From: Oscheius tipulae
Lineage: Eukaryota > Nematoda > Chromadorea > Rhabditida > Rhabditidae
Direction: 5' to 3'
NCBI GenBank assembly: GCA_037178975.1
Contig: JASJZH010000001.1
Span: forward strand, 6,122,501 to 6,186,500
Length of the DNA stretch: 64,000 nucleotides
The notes below the pieces were generated by a model that had not been told where the DNA came from, made no database searches, and saw nothing but the letters and a program-made list of their open reading frames with translations. The translations under genes and the position numbers were made by a program. Positions 33,141 to 45,838 of this stretch are shown here, piece by piece; position 1 is the stretch's first letter, and each line of letters starts with the position of its first letter.

Positions 33141-34749
33141 ATGAGCAGGAGAAAGCAGGCTCGACCGCAGAAGAGGCTGGCCGATGAAGATGAGAGTGAG
33201 ACTTCCGAACTAATCCCGGAGAAGAGTATACGTCTGGAAGAGCCATCCACCTCTACTGTCAAAGTACCAACTACCAGTGCCCTGACTCTCCTGGAGAACT
33301 CTCTCAAAAAATTCGAACCTACACGTCCTTCAGCCCGAGGAGGTAGGTTCAGATGTCGTGCGCACGAGCTGATTGATTGATATGACTACGTGAGTGACGA
33401 ATGGTCCTCCATTGGACATTAGTCAAGGCTGGCCTCAGAGATAGTTTTCGAACCACTCGCCTATTGCAATTGCATTACCGACGGGAGCTGTCAAGTCCTT
33501 CAACTGGACGTCAATCAATCCGTGCCATATTTGGACGGGAGTAGAGTTCGAATTGAGAGCCAGACTTCATTTTCTTCATATCCGAGAGCCGATTTGAGGG
33601 AATGATGGATGGCGGAGTGAACTGCGTGAAACGACCATAAGAGAAAGAGAAAGCGAGGAGTGTGGCCATTAGTCTTCGTCAGTCCTGACTACCCAGGCCG
33701 GCTGTGTGTGTGAAACGACGGCTGAAAGAAGAGATGGAGAAATGGCAAATGTGTTTCGGCCAGATGCGAGAGTCTTTGTAACCTACCGAATCTTTTCTGT
33801 CAAATGATGGTCCGAAGATTTCGGTATTATTATATGGGATAATAGGATGTGCCAAAATTGTCTTGACATACTTGTATCTCGAAGGAAAGTGCGCGCAAAC
33901 ATGGCCTCATAGCTCAGTCGGTTAGAACTACAATTACAGATCCAATCAAGGCGAATTAGAAATTCGAATCCCGGGTGTGACAGTCCTTTTTTGGTATTGA
34001 TTTAGGGTCTAGCCCATTTGGTAAGGCTTACACTCACAAAGTACTACCCATTTGGTTTGTGAGGAAGAGTACTTTATTGTTCAGAACAGATGTTCCAAAA
34101 AGTGAGACAACGACATGTTCAGGACCTGGCACAAAAGACACAAATTTTCAGGAACGTCACCCACTCCGACCTCTGGTAGCCTCGGAGCCTTGTTCAACTG
34201 CATAGGAAAGATAAACTCGGGTAATATACCCTAAAAGAGAACTTAATAAACACATTCAGTTCCAGCACCGGAGCCCGAAGGCGTCTCTTCGATCCTAAAA
34301 TGCCTCCAATGCGGTCTCTGCTTCCCAGTAATGGAACAACTTGTGAAACATATGCAAGAGACGAAGCATTTCAGCAATTTGCCGAAACCCTACACGTAAC
34401 TTGCTCTGCCACCTATCTATATCGCATTTAGAAATATGATGCAATTGGATCGACAAAAATTGTTCAGCATGAAGGCGGATCCAGTTAAATTGGCCTGTTT
34501 AAAATGTGGAGAGGTTTGTCATCCGGTTTTTGGCAAGAGACAAGAGACAGAACAGAAGGGTAGAGGAAAAACTTCTCAATTCAGGTCCCATCAAACATGG
34601 ACCAACATCTAAAGGAGGTTCATAGCATCAAGAAGAAGGCCGACTGGCTACGGAACGTCCAAGTCATTTCGGGACTCACACCTCCGGCCTTACAGTCTCC
34701 TCAATTGAAACAACTCATGTCTCTTATCAATACGGTTGCTAAACAATGA
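33141..34749 (+). CDS. Teashirt-like zinc finger protein
   Basis: Exons 33141-33342, 34152-34220, 34260-34395, 34432-34513 and 34585-34749 give 654 nt (217 aa). The N-terminus is basic (MSRRKQARPQKRL), a likely nuclear localisation signal, followed by an acidic Ser/Thr-rich stretch. One zinc finger, CLQCGLCFPVMEQLVKHMQETKHF, has the C-x2-C-x12-H-M-x3-H-F spacing typical of Teashirt fingers; a second, CLKCGEVPSNMDQHLKEVH, is C2H2-like. Teashirt proteins are nuclear transcription regulators of patterning. The protein is much shorter than insect Teashirt, and I assign it only to the finger class. The 809-nt first intron carries a tRNA-like repeat. The ATG lies 2 nt after an acceptor. Confidence 0.75.
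33905..33985 (+). repeat. tRNA-like element in intron
   Basis: TAGCTCAGTCGGTTAG (33910-33925) matches a tRNA A box, and AATTCGAATCCCGGGTG (33961-33977) a B box. The D and T arms look intact but the anticodon region is disrupted. This is one of the best-preserved copies of the family and lies inside intron 1 of the zinc finger gene. Confidence 0.65.
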
Positions 34750-34753
34750 ACAT

Positions 34754-36230
34754 TCATTTGACATAAGTGACATCGGATGGAATCATCACCACCGGAGTTG
34801 AATCCCTCGGTCTATACAGTAAGCGACTGATCATCCAAATGGTTATGAGTGCGTTGACACCGGGATAGATGTCAATAAACTGAAACAATGATGAAGTTTG
34901 TGACATGAAAAACTCACAAAATACTGCCAAGACGGTACGGGCTCAGCTGTAGTCGTCTGACGAATAGCATCTTGGGCTGTAGAGACAGCTACGGCCACTA
35001 TTGACAAGGTCTGTAAGAGGAAACATGAGTTATTCTGACGAGAATTGACCTTGAAAAAGAGACCGACCGCTACCTTTTTGTAGCCTTTGTAGGTGGTCGC
35101 CGTGGCAAAAGTCGATATGTCTGTTATGAGCACCCGTATCAGACAAATGCACACAATGATGGCACAAAGTAGAAGGGAACTGGCTTTGATCCAAGCCAGC
35201 GCCAGATTCTGAATAACAGAGGGTTGCATACGACAGCAGGTTGGACAGTTCTGAAGTCGGCCGACAGACTCAGAGCTCTATATGTAAACTAGGCAGATGC
35301 AACTCGACATTGTGACTATTAAATCATTGGAACCACTCAAGGTTTCAAAATTATGCAAGTTATCCAAAGCTCATACAAGCAAAGTTAGCCACTGGTTCTC
35401 CTCTAAACTATCTTCTGGAACTAGACCCATTCTGTGCAACAAAGATGGGGCAAGTTCCAGAACCAGGATGTCTGTGGTTCCCTCTGTCCCTGACCACGAA
35501 CCAAAGATAGCAAGTCAAGAATTATTGCGGATTTGGTTGATAAGTCAGTTGTGACTAGAAGATAGCCGTTACTTGTGTTAGTTCAATTGGAGCCAGAATA
35601 AAATAACAGCTTAGCAATAACATTTCTATCACATAAGCAGATCCAGTCTCGTCGCTACACTTTTGACAAACAAACCTCATTCAGTGTAATCGACTCGATC
35701 GTCGTTCTCACAACGAGAATATAAATAAATACAAGAATAACAGGAGCAGAAACTAGAGAAAGAGCTACGAAGAGAAGGGCTGTGAAGTAGGATTTCCTGG
35801 AAGTTGTTGTCCTCGTGCAAAGAAGTTCAAACCCTATGAATATTCGAAGCCAGAAGATAGCAGTGACAGCTGTGAGGAGCCATGAAAATACTCTTAAGAG
35901 ACGAGGGGCCATGGCGATGTAGTAGTTGCTACACTGAATGATTCCTTTTTTTTTCTTTTAGAATTCGCTCGCTTTTTCAACAGGTGCAACCTTCCAGAAA
36001 GCTCGACATCATTGATCCTTCTGATCTCGACCTACCTCAATCACGCACATCGGCCTGGAGGTCGAGTCGAGCATGTCAAAAATAGACTGTAGCATGATGA
36101 CAACATGATAGGACTTCTTCGTGTCTCTGTTCGGCATCAGTCGGACCATGATGGCTATGGAAGTGATCCAAGAAATCAGGACTGAGATACAACACAGGGG
36201 ACGGTCAAACAAGACGGAATACCACTCCAT
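34754..36230 (-). CDS. Predicted 7-TM receptor (serpentine class)
   Basis: Exons 36230-36036, 35933-35676, 35208-35050, 35010-34918 and 34879-34754 give 831 nt (276 aa). Hydrophobic helices alternate with short polar loops and I count seven: around FDRPLCCISVLISWITSIAI, the SYHVVIMLQSIF region, RVFSWLLTAVTAIFWLRIF, YFTALLFVALSLVSAPVILV, KASSLLLCAIIVCICLIRVL, VAVGLFFKTLSIVAVAV and YPGVNALITIWMISRLLY. The length suits nematode serpentine chemoreceptors, but I see no class-specific motif, so another multi-pass family is possible. The ATG at 36230 is the first in frame. The stop lies four bases from the stop of the convergent zinc finger gene, so the two 3'UTRs must overlap. The 467-nt second intron holds nothing recognisable. 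Confidence 0.6.
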
Positions 36231-36799
36231 GGAGTAGAAAAACTAGCAGGAAATGCCTTGGGAACATGTGTTAATCATTATAGACGATGGCTGCAGCGGC
36301 CTATTCAATTAATCGCGGGACGCCATCTGCAAGGTGCAAATCTTTTTACTAGAACTGACCTTTTCCAGGTACTAGAATTGAGCTGAAAATCAGCTGAATG
36401 CGCAAGAAGAGGCTGACAGAAGTGTAGAACCAATATAATGTCAATCAGACAGAGCTGAAAAGTTTGTCCAGTTGTCCGTTTACCGATACAAATATGTATT
36501 TGGCGTTACACCTTGACATTCTTCAAAATTCGTCTATTCCTAGAGCTTCTAAACTGGTCAAATTGTAAAGCATGTAGCTCCAAGTCTGACAATTATCAGC
36601 TGTCCATGCCAACTTTGCAGAAAACAACACTCGAGGAATGAATACTTTTATTGTCGATCAATATTAGGCTTATCAATGGCTTGTGTGAAGTTCTGTCAGA
36701 CCACTTCCCGTTCATCTGGTCGTGGCTGTATTCCCGTGTTTCGTGTCGAGCTAGCATATGACATTCTGAACTTCTTGTTTATGACTTTCGGGACAAGAC
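36231..36799. other. Intergenic stretch
   Basis: Nothing supported. A short plus-strand frame from 36287 (MAAAAYSINRGTPSAR) ends soon after a possible intron and is probably chance. Confidence 0.35.
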
Positions 36800-38913
36800 T
36801 CACGAGTTGAGTTGTGGAACGCCGAAAGCTCTAGGTGGAGCGTCCTCCACCGTCGGCAGACCCATCTTCATCCCACCGTGAGATCTTCGGTTATTTACCT
36901 AAATGATTCAGTTGAGTAGTGTAAAATCGCTAACTGACTAGGCAAATGAGGATGACAACGAGTATTAAGAGAACTGTAGCCACCCCGATGATGGCTGCAA
37001 TTAGGAGAGGAGACGTGTTGGAAGGGGCGTAGGCTTGATTGACCTTTTCCAGGTAGGCTCTCGATGGAATTCCTGAAAGTACATAAGTCTATGAAACATG
37101 TCCAAAAATGAACCATTGACAGTAATACTGGCTGTATCCACGGTATTCCCTGCCAATTGACTTCCAGCAGCCGAGATTGTACTTTCGAGCCGTGTGGCCA
37201 ACTGTTCTGGATCTCCTACTGGCTCCCGGCTGTCGATCACGGCATTGACCACGACTGACCCCTTGGTGAAGGACTCAATTTGGACAGAGACGAAATCATC
37301 GCCGAGCTCATTTTTCAGGAGACTGGTCAGCTGAAAAAAAATCTTATAGGCAACGCGGCCAATTTGATCCTGCTACTTTCGCGCCAATTCAGTTTTTAAC
37401 TTATTGGCTGATTATTCAATGTTCTTTAGGTCCCCCAAAGGACAGGATCGTGACTCTACCAACAAAGCTTTCAGAACACTCACCTCCGGCAGAATTTGGT
37501 CCGAAAGCTTCCTGAACTTTCCACTCGACTTATCAGCAAAATCATTCATCCAATCGATAGAAGTAATCTTGATTGTGATCGGGGTCTTGGTCATGGCTGC
37601 CGGTCTCATCATCACAGGCCTTGTCGTTTCTTCTGTTTTCCTGGTAGTCAAAACTGTAGTCGTGGTCTCTTTCTTGGCAGTAGTTGTTCCCATAGTGGTT
37701 GTTTCGATAGTACTCTCCCCAGTCCTCTCCTTCTCCAGAATCTCCTCACTCTGTTCAGGTTGCTCGTGCGGCGGGAGACTGGCAAGTGGGAATGCGGGAC
37801 TGTTCTCTTCGACCTTGGGTGAGCCATCAGCTTCAAACAGTCCACCAAGGCTCGAACTATCAAAAGGGGCTTCATCTTCCGCAGATGTCTTGGTGGTAGA
37901 CTCATCCCCAATATGGACTGTCGACTCCATCTTTCCGTCCGTCGCATCCTGGTGAGGGACTGTGACTTGGGTAGCGGTGGTGTCCTCAACTGGGTCCTTC
38001 TTAGATAACTCCTCACCACTCTTCTCCTTCAAGACTCGTCTCTCCGCCGTCTCTGTCGACGTAGTCCAGACGTCGGCCTCTGTCGGAATTGTCTCTTCCA
38101 GCTCAGTGGAACTAGAGGAAGTAACCTCTGTCGACACTTCGACATTAGTCTCCGTCGTTGTCACAATATTCTCTACTGCAGTTGTTTCTGTGGTCGGTTC
38201 GGATGACTCTTGAGTAGAGACAGGGCCTTGAGTCTGCTCTACAGTTGTTTTTGTGACTGTCGTCTGTGGAGACGTCATTTCCAAATCCGGAAGAATGGGG
38301 GAAGAGGCAGGCTCGAAAGGATCTTCTCCCATTGTCTGAAACAAATGATTCAAATTCTACCAGTCGTCTACGACGACTTTGGCGTATCTATGCTGTCAAG
38401 AGATCCAGTCTCACAGTTCATGGTGCCCGCCCAATTGGATGTCAACACTAATACCCAAAAAATCTGACAAGTCATTTCATGTCAAGAGATAAGGGGAAAA
38501 GCCAAAGGGCAGCGAAGTTGCCGTCCGCAGCTCGTTGAAAAACAAATAAACATCCAAACCGAGTCTACCACAAACACCATCTTGCTTTCATAGGTTAGAT
38601 GGCTTTGGTGGTTTTGTCAAATACTAATGACAGCAAAAACAAGCTCTTACCTCGTCCGAGACGACAGAAAGCGTTTCCACCGTGGTTGATGGTCGACTCG
38701 GAGCTGTTGTCGTCTCCTGCTCCAAAATGGCTGTGCTCATCACAAATGTATCCATTCTAAAAAATAGAGATCCTGTTTTCAAACCAGACGGACCAACCCC
38801 TCGTTCTCCTGGCTGCTATCCCGCCTGATCTCAAAAGCATCCTCGCTATTTTCATCCTGAGCGCCAATCGGCGACGACGCGAGGAAGCCGATAAGAAAAA
38901 CGAGAAGAAGCAT
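36800..38913 (-). CDS. SEA-domain mucin-like type I membrane protein
   Basis: Exons 38913-38798, 38756-38651, 38335-37484, 37330-37114, 37072-36939 and 36898-36800 give 1,524 nt (507 aa). A signal peptide (MLLLVFLIGFLASSPIGA) precedes a long Thr/Ser/Glu-rich region, probably heavily O-glycosylated. Then comes a SEA domain (about residues 345-435), spanning exons 4-5, with ITIKITSIDWMNDFADKSSG and the autoproteolysis motif GSVVV in IESFTKGSVVVNAVI. A membrane helix (SPLLIAAIIGVATVLLILVV) and a short cytoplasmic tail (MGLPTVEDAPPRAF) complete it. SEA mucins are membrane-tethered, self-cleaving surface proteins. An acceptor (tttcttacag) lies 22 nt upstream of the ATG. The large Thr-rich exon 4 is intact, in contrast to the two broken Thr-rich genes at 12.3 and 62.6 kb. 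Confidence 0.88.
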
Positions 38914-38934
38914 CAACCCACACGATTCAAACCT

Positions 38935-41900
38935 GTAAGAAAGCTAATTTAGATTGGGAGCAGAATTGGAAACAAAGTGTCCGAGAGGAGTGATTCGGTT
39001 TCAAATGGGCACTTGGACAGGTTCCGAACAGAGAGTGTGAAGAAGAAGCTGAACGGAATGGATTACATTAGGTTACAGAGAGTGAGAGACAGTGTACAAG
39101 GGCTGACTTGGCAGCTGGTCTTTGAGTCATTGGGCACGATCCTGTAGGGGGAGAACTGTTCTTCGAACGGGCTTTACTTTATAGATGACCTTCTCTCTCT
39201 CCCTAATTTGATACAGGAGAGTGAGAACTTTGGGAGAGCAACAGTCTCTTTTCAAAAGGACACAACCATTTACCAATCACTCTGTCAAAAAAGTACTGGT
39301 GTAACTTCATGAGCAACTTATCTACTTTCAAAGTTCTCGCGCAAAAAGTCCTTGCTTTGAACTCTTTTCTACGGGTCTCGTCATTTTCCCGCTAAAACTG
39401 TCCTATTCTGGCTTGTGCAGAGTTATCTCATACAATCTATTCAAACCAGTCTCTTGACCCTGAAGGCAAATTGACTGATCATCGAGTCTGTGAGTAATTG
39501 GATACGCCTTAGGACTGTTCAGTGAATGGGCTTTAGGAACTGTTCACCTGTGAGACAAGATGGCTGAGGTTAGCAAGACGAGATGAAACATAGCTTGAGG
39601 AAAATACAGCAGTACAAGGTATTCGGAACTTTTTGCAAAAAGCTTCAAAGAAACTGGTAAAAGCATGGAGTGTTTGAACATTCTGCTTCACAATGAAATG
39701 AGTGAGTACATGAGCATAGTGACCTTCACGCGTCCAGTCGAAAAAATGAGTCTCTACTTCAGCTGTTTCGTGAGGAGAGAAATACGAAAACGAAACCTCT
39801 TTTTCTGCTAGGAAACGCTACTGATGCCCTGTAGATTGGATTGAGCGGTTCAAGATCTCTCGCCGATAGGGGGCGAAAACATTTTTCGAGGAAACACTGG
39901 CAGAGAGTGAGAATAACTGGAAGGTTATAACCTTGATCTAGAGACTTAAGGGTGTTTTAAACGAACGAGATTTGAGGAGGGAAGAGATATGAATGGTTTG
40001 TTTCCTTGTTCTCGGGAGGAAAAGTGAGCTCCCTATCCATTAGAGTTGTTCGCCACAGGACCCGCTACCATAAATATAGTATGTCAGCAGTGAGTAGCCA
40101 CAGTCAAACAGTTGAAAATGCATCTGGAGGGAACAAACGCCTTGAGCAGCTTGTCAGAGTATTCAGTGTTTTTAACGTTATGACAATGTGTCCCGTAACA
40201 AAATAGATTCAGTTTACCAATTATATACAGCCGATAACAACTCATTCACAGATTTCGAACCAGTGCAACATGCTAGCGACTTTGTCAGGTGTTCAGCTCT
40301 GGCATACTACATGAATGACAAAAAGACCCGCCAGGATAAAAAGTACAGGAATGTGAGTGTTCAATAGAATTAGTCTGAGGAATTCTTGAGAGAGACATCT
40401 GAATGGTTAGGTTCCTGGAAGAACAAGATGGGGTGAACTCTCTGTGGAAAATAGTACAGACCAGTAGAGAACAGTTTCTTGAAAGATACTTCGGTAAGTG
40501 ATTCACAGACGACTCTGTCACTTACTGTCACCCAGAAACTGAAGAACAGCTTCGACAGTGACACATCCCCCAATCTCTCGAGAACTAAAAAAAGATGTTT
40601 CAATAAGAAACACAAGGGTCTTTACATGTCGAATCAACAGTGCGCCTCACTGAGTTCAAAAAGGAGAGAGACCTTCGGACAAATTGGCTGGCAGCATTGA
40701 AGTGCGGAAGCAAGAGATCAATTCTTTGTAAGATGAAGCTTTCAAAAAGTGAAAGCCGAGAATATCGAAGTACAGAAGACAAACACGAAGCTGAGAAGTC
40801 GGCTTAGAAATTAGCGGGGTCGCGGTGTCAAAGGAAGATTAGCGCAGACAAGGCTAGGCGCATGTTATGCGAGAGCAAACAGTGCGGAATTTCGAAGAAG
40901 AGTCTGTCAGTATACGACAGGTGTGTCCCTTCTACTAGTTATACTATCAGGCGGCCAACAGACAGACGAGCAAAAAAGGGGCCAGGAGGCAAGCCTTGAA
41001 GACACCGAGAGGAACAGGATTCGGGAGGAGGAGGCGCGTCCGCAGATTAAGCTGCGCCTGGCAGAGAGGAGCGATGATAGTGACCTGTCCGGGACTAATT
41101 CAGTTTCCAAGCGAGAGATTGGCGAGAAAAGCCTGGAACACAGAACACTTGTCCTCACTGTTTACCGTGTTTGAGCGCCGGACGGTGGCCCCGTGAAACT
41201 GACCACAGAAGTGTCAAGAATAACTGTTATCCATGGGCATCAATACATTGAATATAGTCAACGAGATAGTACATGACTGGGCGCGGCAAGCCAGTCGACT
41301 TGTTCCCTAACACGTTAGCCGAGACCACCATGGCATTGTAAAAGACGATTCCCTGTCTGAAAAGAAAATGAACGAAAAACCATTGAACAGTTAAACCAGG
41401 AGACCATAGCATTTATTTTCCGAAAAGAAAGAGATGCATAGTCAATCGGACAGTCATGCGTTTGGATTTTTTTCAGTTCAGTTCTTAACCGAGAACCATG
41501 TCCCCTTTGTGTAAAGATTTGAACTTCAAGACTGCCTCAACACCTAGTCAACGCTTCTACTCTCACAGCACCAAAATCTGGATCGCTTCGTAAATTCCAA
41601 GCAATGTAAGAGGCATACAATAGTCTACTATAAATCCAAACTTCGTTTCCCATCAGCACCGAAAAACCCGGCAGAATCAGTTGTTCTGTTGAAAACTAAG
41701 GTTTCCTGAAGGAAGGAAAAGAGTGTGTATCGGGAAAACAAACTGTCAACGAGGTTGAGAGATTTGCTCTCGACAGCAAGACAATAGGATTTGTAACCTA
41801 TCGTTACGGTAGGTCTATAAATTTTTCTTGAAGTGGATGTTCGAGCGAAAGAAAAGTCATCTGAGAAAATGGTCGGATTAGAATGACCAGTCATGACCAA

Positions 41901-42888
41901 AACAAAAGTAAATACTCTTCTGAGCCCCTCCTTGTCTCGCTCGTGACGTGAACCAGTCCTTGAACGCATACTTTGCGTGTCAAAATTGGCCCGATACCCT
42001 CTCTCCCAACTCTGTGACTCACACTTTTTCTGTCTAAAAGAGATTTTGGTGTGGAGGAAAAGAGACGGTCAGTGGCGACAAAGGCGTCGAAATTAGGTTC
42101 GATACCATCTCTCTTCAGCCTTGGTCAAAGCCTGCTGCCTATATGGCAGACCACCGAGGCCACTATCTCTCTGTCTCTCTAGTTGGGAGCGAATATTTCT
42201 GGAGCTCTGCCCCCTCGGTCAATTATCCGACAAGTGCTCTCTCAAACAAAAGAACGGGGGGAGGGAGCTGGCGGTCAAAACAGATCCACCCTTTGGAGGA
42301 AAAAATGGTTCTAGGAACGATAAAGAAACGCAGCGATGAAATACTTAGATACAGCTCGGCCTTCATTCGGTACCGATTTTTTCTTGTTTAGGGGGAGGGA
42401 AAGCTGTACGAAGAGTGAGAATGAAAACTCTCTCACTGGATCGGGTTCATGCAAATCTCGGCACGAGGATTATTGTCGAGGCTGACAGCGGGAAGCTGTC
42501 TGTTGTACAGTTGCAGTAATCCACTTCAAAACTGATATATTGAGGACTGGGTCCGTTTATTGGAAGTCCCTGTTGTAACCCTAAGAGAACTAGACCGTCA
42601 AAAATGTTTGACTATTATGAGCAGATCCCAGTTATAGGTGTGGCACCTATCATTAATACTTTCTTTAGGCAAACTTCAACCGATAGCTACTTCCCTGAGA
42701 AGCGACGAACCCGCCGGTTGCCAATGGTAAGTCAAAACTAAGGGACGGCGAAGCTGTCGTAGAATCAACGTCCTAGTATCAATGTAAAATTTTACAAGAC
42801 ATCATTTTGAAAACTTATTCCGCGAACATGGAAAGAGTTCTTTGCGTCAGTTCAAGTATCACAAAGAAAATGGGCGCGACCTTCGCCC
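38935..42888. other. 4-kb gene-poor interval
   Basis: No gene with splice support. An open frame at 40923-41174 has a charged composition but no convincing neighbours. Two small hairpins with purine loops occur at 42484-42500 (GACAGC-GGGAA-GCTGTC) and 42744-42758 (GACGGC-GAA-GCTGTC). The right end carries a tRNA-like element. Confidence 0.35.
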
Positions 42889-42978
42889 GAGTGGCTCAGT
42901 CGGTTATAGTCGTTTTCCAAGGAAGTGCTCCGACTACGAAACAAAATCTGTTGAGTTCGATCCCCCTGCACGGTCACA
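42887..42978 (+). repeat. tRNA-like element with long variable region
   Basis: GTGGCTCAGTCGGTTAT (42891-42907) is a tRNA A box and GAGTTCGATCCCCCT (from 42953) a B box. Between them is the string CTCCGACTACGAAACAAA, which recurs almost exactly in the element near 59,270, so the two belong to one repeat family. Confidence 0.65.
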
Positions 42979-43186
42979 TCTTTTTAACATTCCATGTAAT
43001 CTTCGGTAACATCTCCAAAAGGTTTTCTTGCACCATTCGCTAGGCCACAATAATAAATTATGCAAGTTCAGAGCTTCTGAAAGTTTTTCAATCTATCTGT
43101 GTCATCTTCAAATCCTATATTTATGAAAACAATAAATAAATACAAACAAGTGTCACATGAGCTGTGAGATCAACTGATATGTCAAA

Positions 43187-45816
43187 CTAAAGTCTAGAGA
43201 CGAGTTTAGAAACACAAAACTGGCAGGTGTATGCACACTGGGCCCGCATGAACGAGCGCTGCTCCTCGCATACGTTGTGATTTGCTCGGAGCCAGAAGGA
43301 GCACGAGTATCTCATGTCCCTACACTCCGGGTCAAGAAACGACGGCGGCTTGGTCTGCGTATAGAACTCGTGTCGAAATCGGGGTCGGAGAGTTGGAGCA
43401 GGGAGAGAGGACGGCATGTCCACTACTTGAGTCGTTGAGAGTTCTGTCGTTGTGGCCAGTTCCGTGATCTGTTCTTCTTCAGTTGTAGTAGTAGTGGTCG
43501 AGGGAGTGGTTGTTGTTCTTGACGCCAACAATCTCATTCGATCTGAATTTTTATGATATACTACTGTTGTAAAAGACGTTCCTGTCAAGACAAGTCACAT
43601 CTAATTCCTTTTCTAGATGTGCTTTTACTCTAATTGTGCAGGAGTTGTGTTTTGGGAGTAAACCTTGGTCTGTTGTGCTTTCGCTTCTTCCCGGGTTACA
43701 ACAACTACCATGCTTCAATCTGTCTCTGTAAACTTGACCCAAGCTATGTCTTTCTGTGTCTGTCACCCTACGTCTCTCGATCTGTCTCACTGCTCCTGCA
43801 GAGATTTCTTACATTTTTTTCTCAAGTTGGCAGCGATCCTAGCATCGACCTTCGTCGTACTTGTAGTCTCCGTAGTCTGTGACGGAGTCGATCGACTGGC
43901 CTCCAGTTCCTTTTGCAGGACAGCATTGATGACTTCCTTGACCCCTTCGAAAGTCTCGACTGCTGTCGGAATAAGCTCCTTTTTGTGAAGAATGAAACCG
44001 TTGGAGACTGTAATGGGACTACTATTTTTGTACTTTTTTAGAGACTCACGTTCCAGCTCAGGTCTCAACTCGACTAGGTAGACGTACTTGATTCCCATAG
44101 CCGATTTGGCCCAGTCGTCTGATCCTCCAGCTGCCGGGGCTGAAATATTTGGTATGAGCCATCAAGGTTCTAAACTGACTCAAAATCTCTGCTCCAGTGC
44201 CCATTCTATACTCGGTTCCGTAGATCGAAGCCAAACGGTTAATAGCCTTTCGAGCTGTCTGTCTCTAAAACCGAAAAACTTCACAACCAAAGTGATCTAA
44301 AGTACCAGCTGAGCAACATCTTCCGGGTATGATGCTTCGGCATGACTGTACGGATAAATCCAGAGCTGGGCATAGGAGTGCAGAGTCACGAAGGCATCAA
44401 CCCGACCACTAGCTTCTGGGGAGGTGAGGAAGTCCCGGACGGCTCTGAAAGATTACGTTCTGTACTGTTTCGGCATCATAGAATCTCAGCCGTATCCACT
44501 AGGAAACTGTCATTCGGCCAATAATCTCTCCGATTCTGGCCTGACACCTAGTCTTCTTCTCTTCCATACATTCTAAACCCTCAGACTTGTTCTATTCAGT
44601 CTACTCAGGACTATCCAGTAAATTTTTCCCTGTACCGCCTCGTCCCGCCCAATAACCAAAAGAAGAGATCCCTCTTACCTAGCCTCCGGCTCACTGAACA
44701 CCTCTTCTCCTGGATAAACATTCGAGCAGGGCTCTTTTGACACTCCGGACTCGGCCCAATGAAACTCAAAGTTCCTGTTCAAATCCACTCCCTGACAGCA
44801 CCGCTCTCCTCCCCACACGGACTGCTGACACTTGGCCGGTGAGCGATTCTTCCTCCAGAGACGGACCGGGGGCATCGGCGAAGACCTGCTGAACTCATAG
44901 CCATCGGGATTGAGACAAGGTATTATGTAAAAGTCGAGAGTGTTCACATAGCGAGTCATCTCATCGTGTTTTCCATAGCCGGAGACCAACTTAAAATGTG
45001 GTTTCGGGTACGTTAAGACAGAGACTACCTGATTAATGACGTAGAGAGCCGTGTGACTACTCGCCCACTCTCTGGCATGAATGTTCCCGTCGATCCAGAC
45101 CGCTCTCTTGGTGTTGCCGTCAGGTCGTGGTCGACCAATCTGTTCTTTGGATTACTTCACTACGTGACTCTTACCTTTAGTCCCTCAATCGGCTTGCCCT
45201 CGTGAGTTGTTCCAATCCTGACTGTCTGTGAAATATTGGAGTAGTAGAAGGCAATGGTCCTCATGTATTTCAGCATGGTCGCGTAACTGGCATAGTCACC
45301 GAAAGGATATTTTGCTGCTCGAAGTTTGCCAACTTTGGAGAGGTCAGTGTCCGCTGAAAAATAGGTATACAAACTTCTGTGACGACCGGTCAAAATCTAT
45401 ATTCCAGAGGCTGAAAACTGACGTTCACTGTCCAGGATAGGATCATCCTTTAGTCTGCCCTTCAGACTCCCTTTCATCGGTTTTCCCTCATTCCTCCGGA
45501 TCAACTTCTCCACATCGGGCACAGCTACAGAATACGTTATGTTGTGAGAGAGTAGTCGCCTGCCAAGAGAGTCAATGTCTCTGGCAGCGATCATGACATC
45601 GGCACTGTCACCGGGATGGCTTGCTTCCCGCCAGAAATCCAACTAAAATTCTGATTGGAGCTCAACCTCCTCACTCACTTTGTACTTGTCATCATGTAAG
45701 GCTAATTTATTGAGATAGTTGAGGGCCCGTAGATCTTGAGGTTTGAGTTTGAGCAAGCTAAATCGTTGTGCTGTCGTCGTCAGGACGAGCAGTGATAGTA
45801 GAAGGCCTCGCAGCAT
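43187..45816 (-). CDS. M14 zinc carboxypeptidase with C-terminal ShK domain
   Basis: Ten exons (45816-45679, 45642-45423, 45353-45175, 45139-45029, 44989-44679, 44444-44306, 44264-44180, 44139-44050, 44007-43813, 43542-43187) give 1,824 nt (607 aa). A signal peptide (MLRGLLLSLLVLTTTAQ) precedes a propeptide and an M14A catalytic domain: zinc ligands H and E in GNIHAREWASSH, the third zinc His in VTLHSYAQLW, substrate-binding N-R in DLNRNFEFHW, and the catalytic Glu in YLVELRPE. The position of Tyr248 of carboxypeptidase A appears to be Thr (ILTPAAGGSDDW). A Thr-rich linker leads to a six-Cys ShK domain (about 560-600). This architecture matches the C. elegans cuticle protein SURO-1. A secreted role at the cuticle is inferred. 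Exon 2 ends at a GTCAGT donor, a form used repeatedly here. Confidence 0.9.
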
Positions 45817-45838
45817 TGTGGCCGCATCCACTCGTCTG

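Noticed and set aside
33905-33985. Functional tRNA gene
   Set aside because: The A and B boxes are good, but the acceptor and anticodon stems do not pair convincingly; treated as a tRNA-like repeat.
40923-41174. Charged plus-strand frame (KLRLAERSDDSDLSGTNS)
   Set aside because: It looks somewhat protein-like and follows an AG, but no upstream exon in a compatible phase was found. A real exon remains possible.
45400-45423. Non-canonical GA donor for carboxypeptidase exon 2
   Set aside because: A normal GTCAGT donor 20 bases earlier gives a matching phase, so no unusual splicing is needed.
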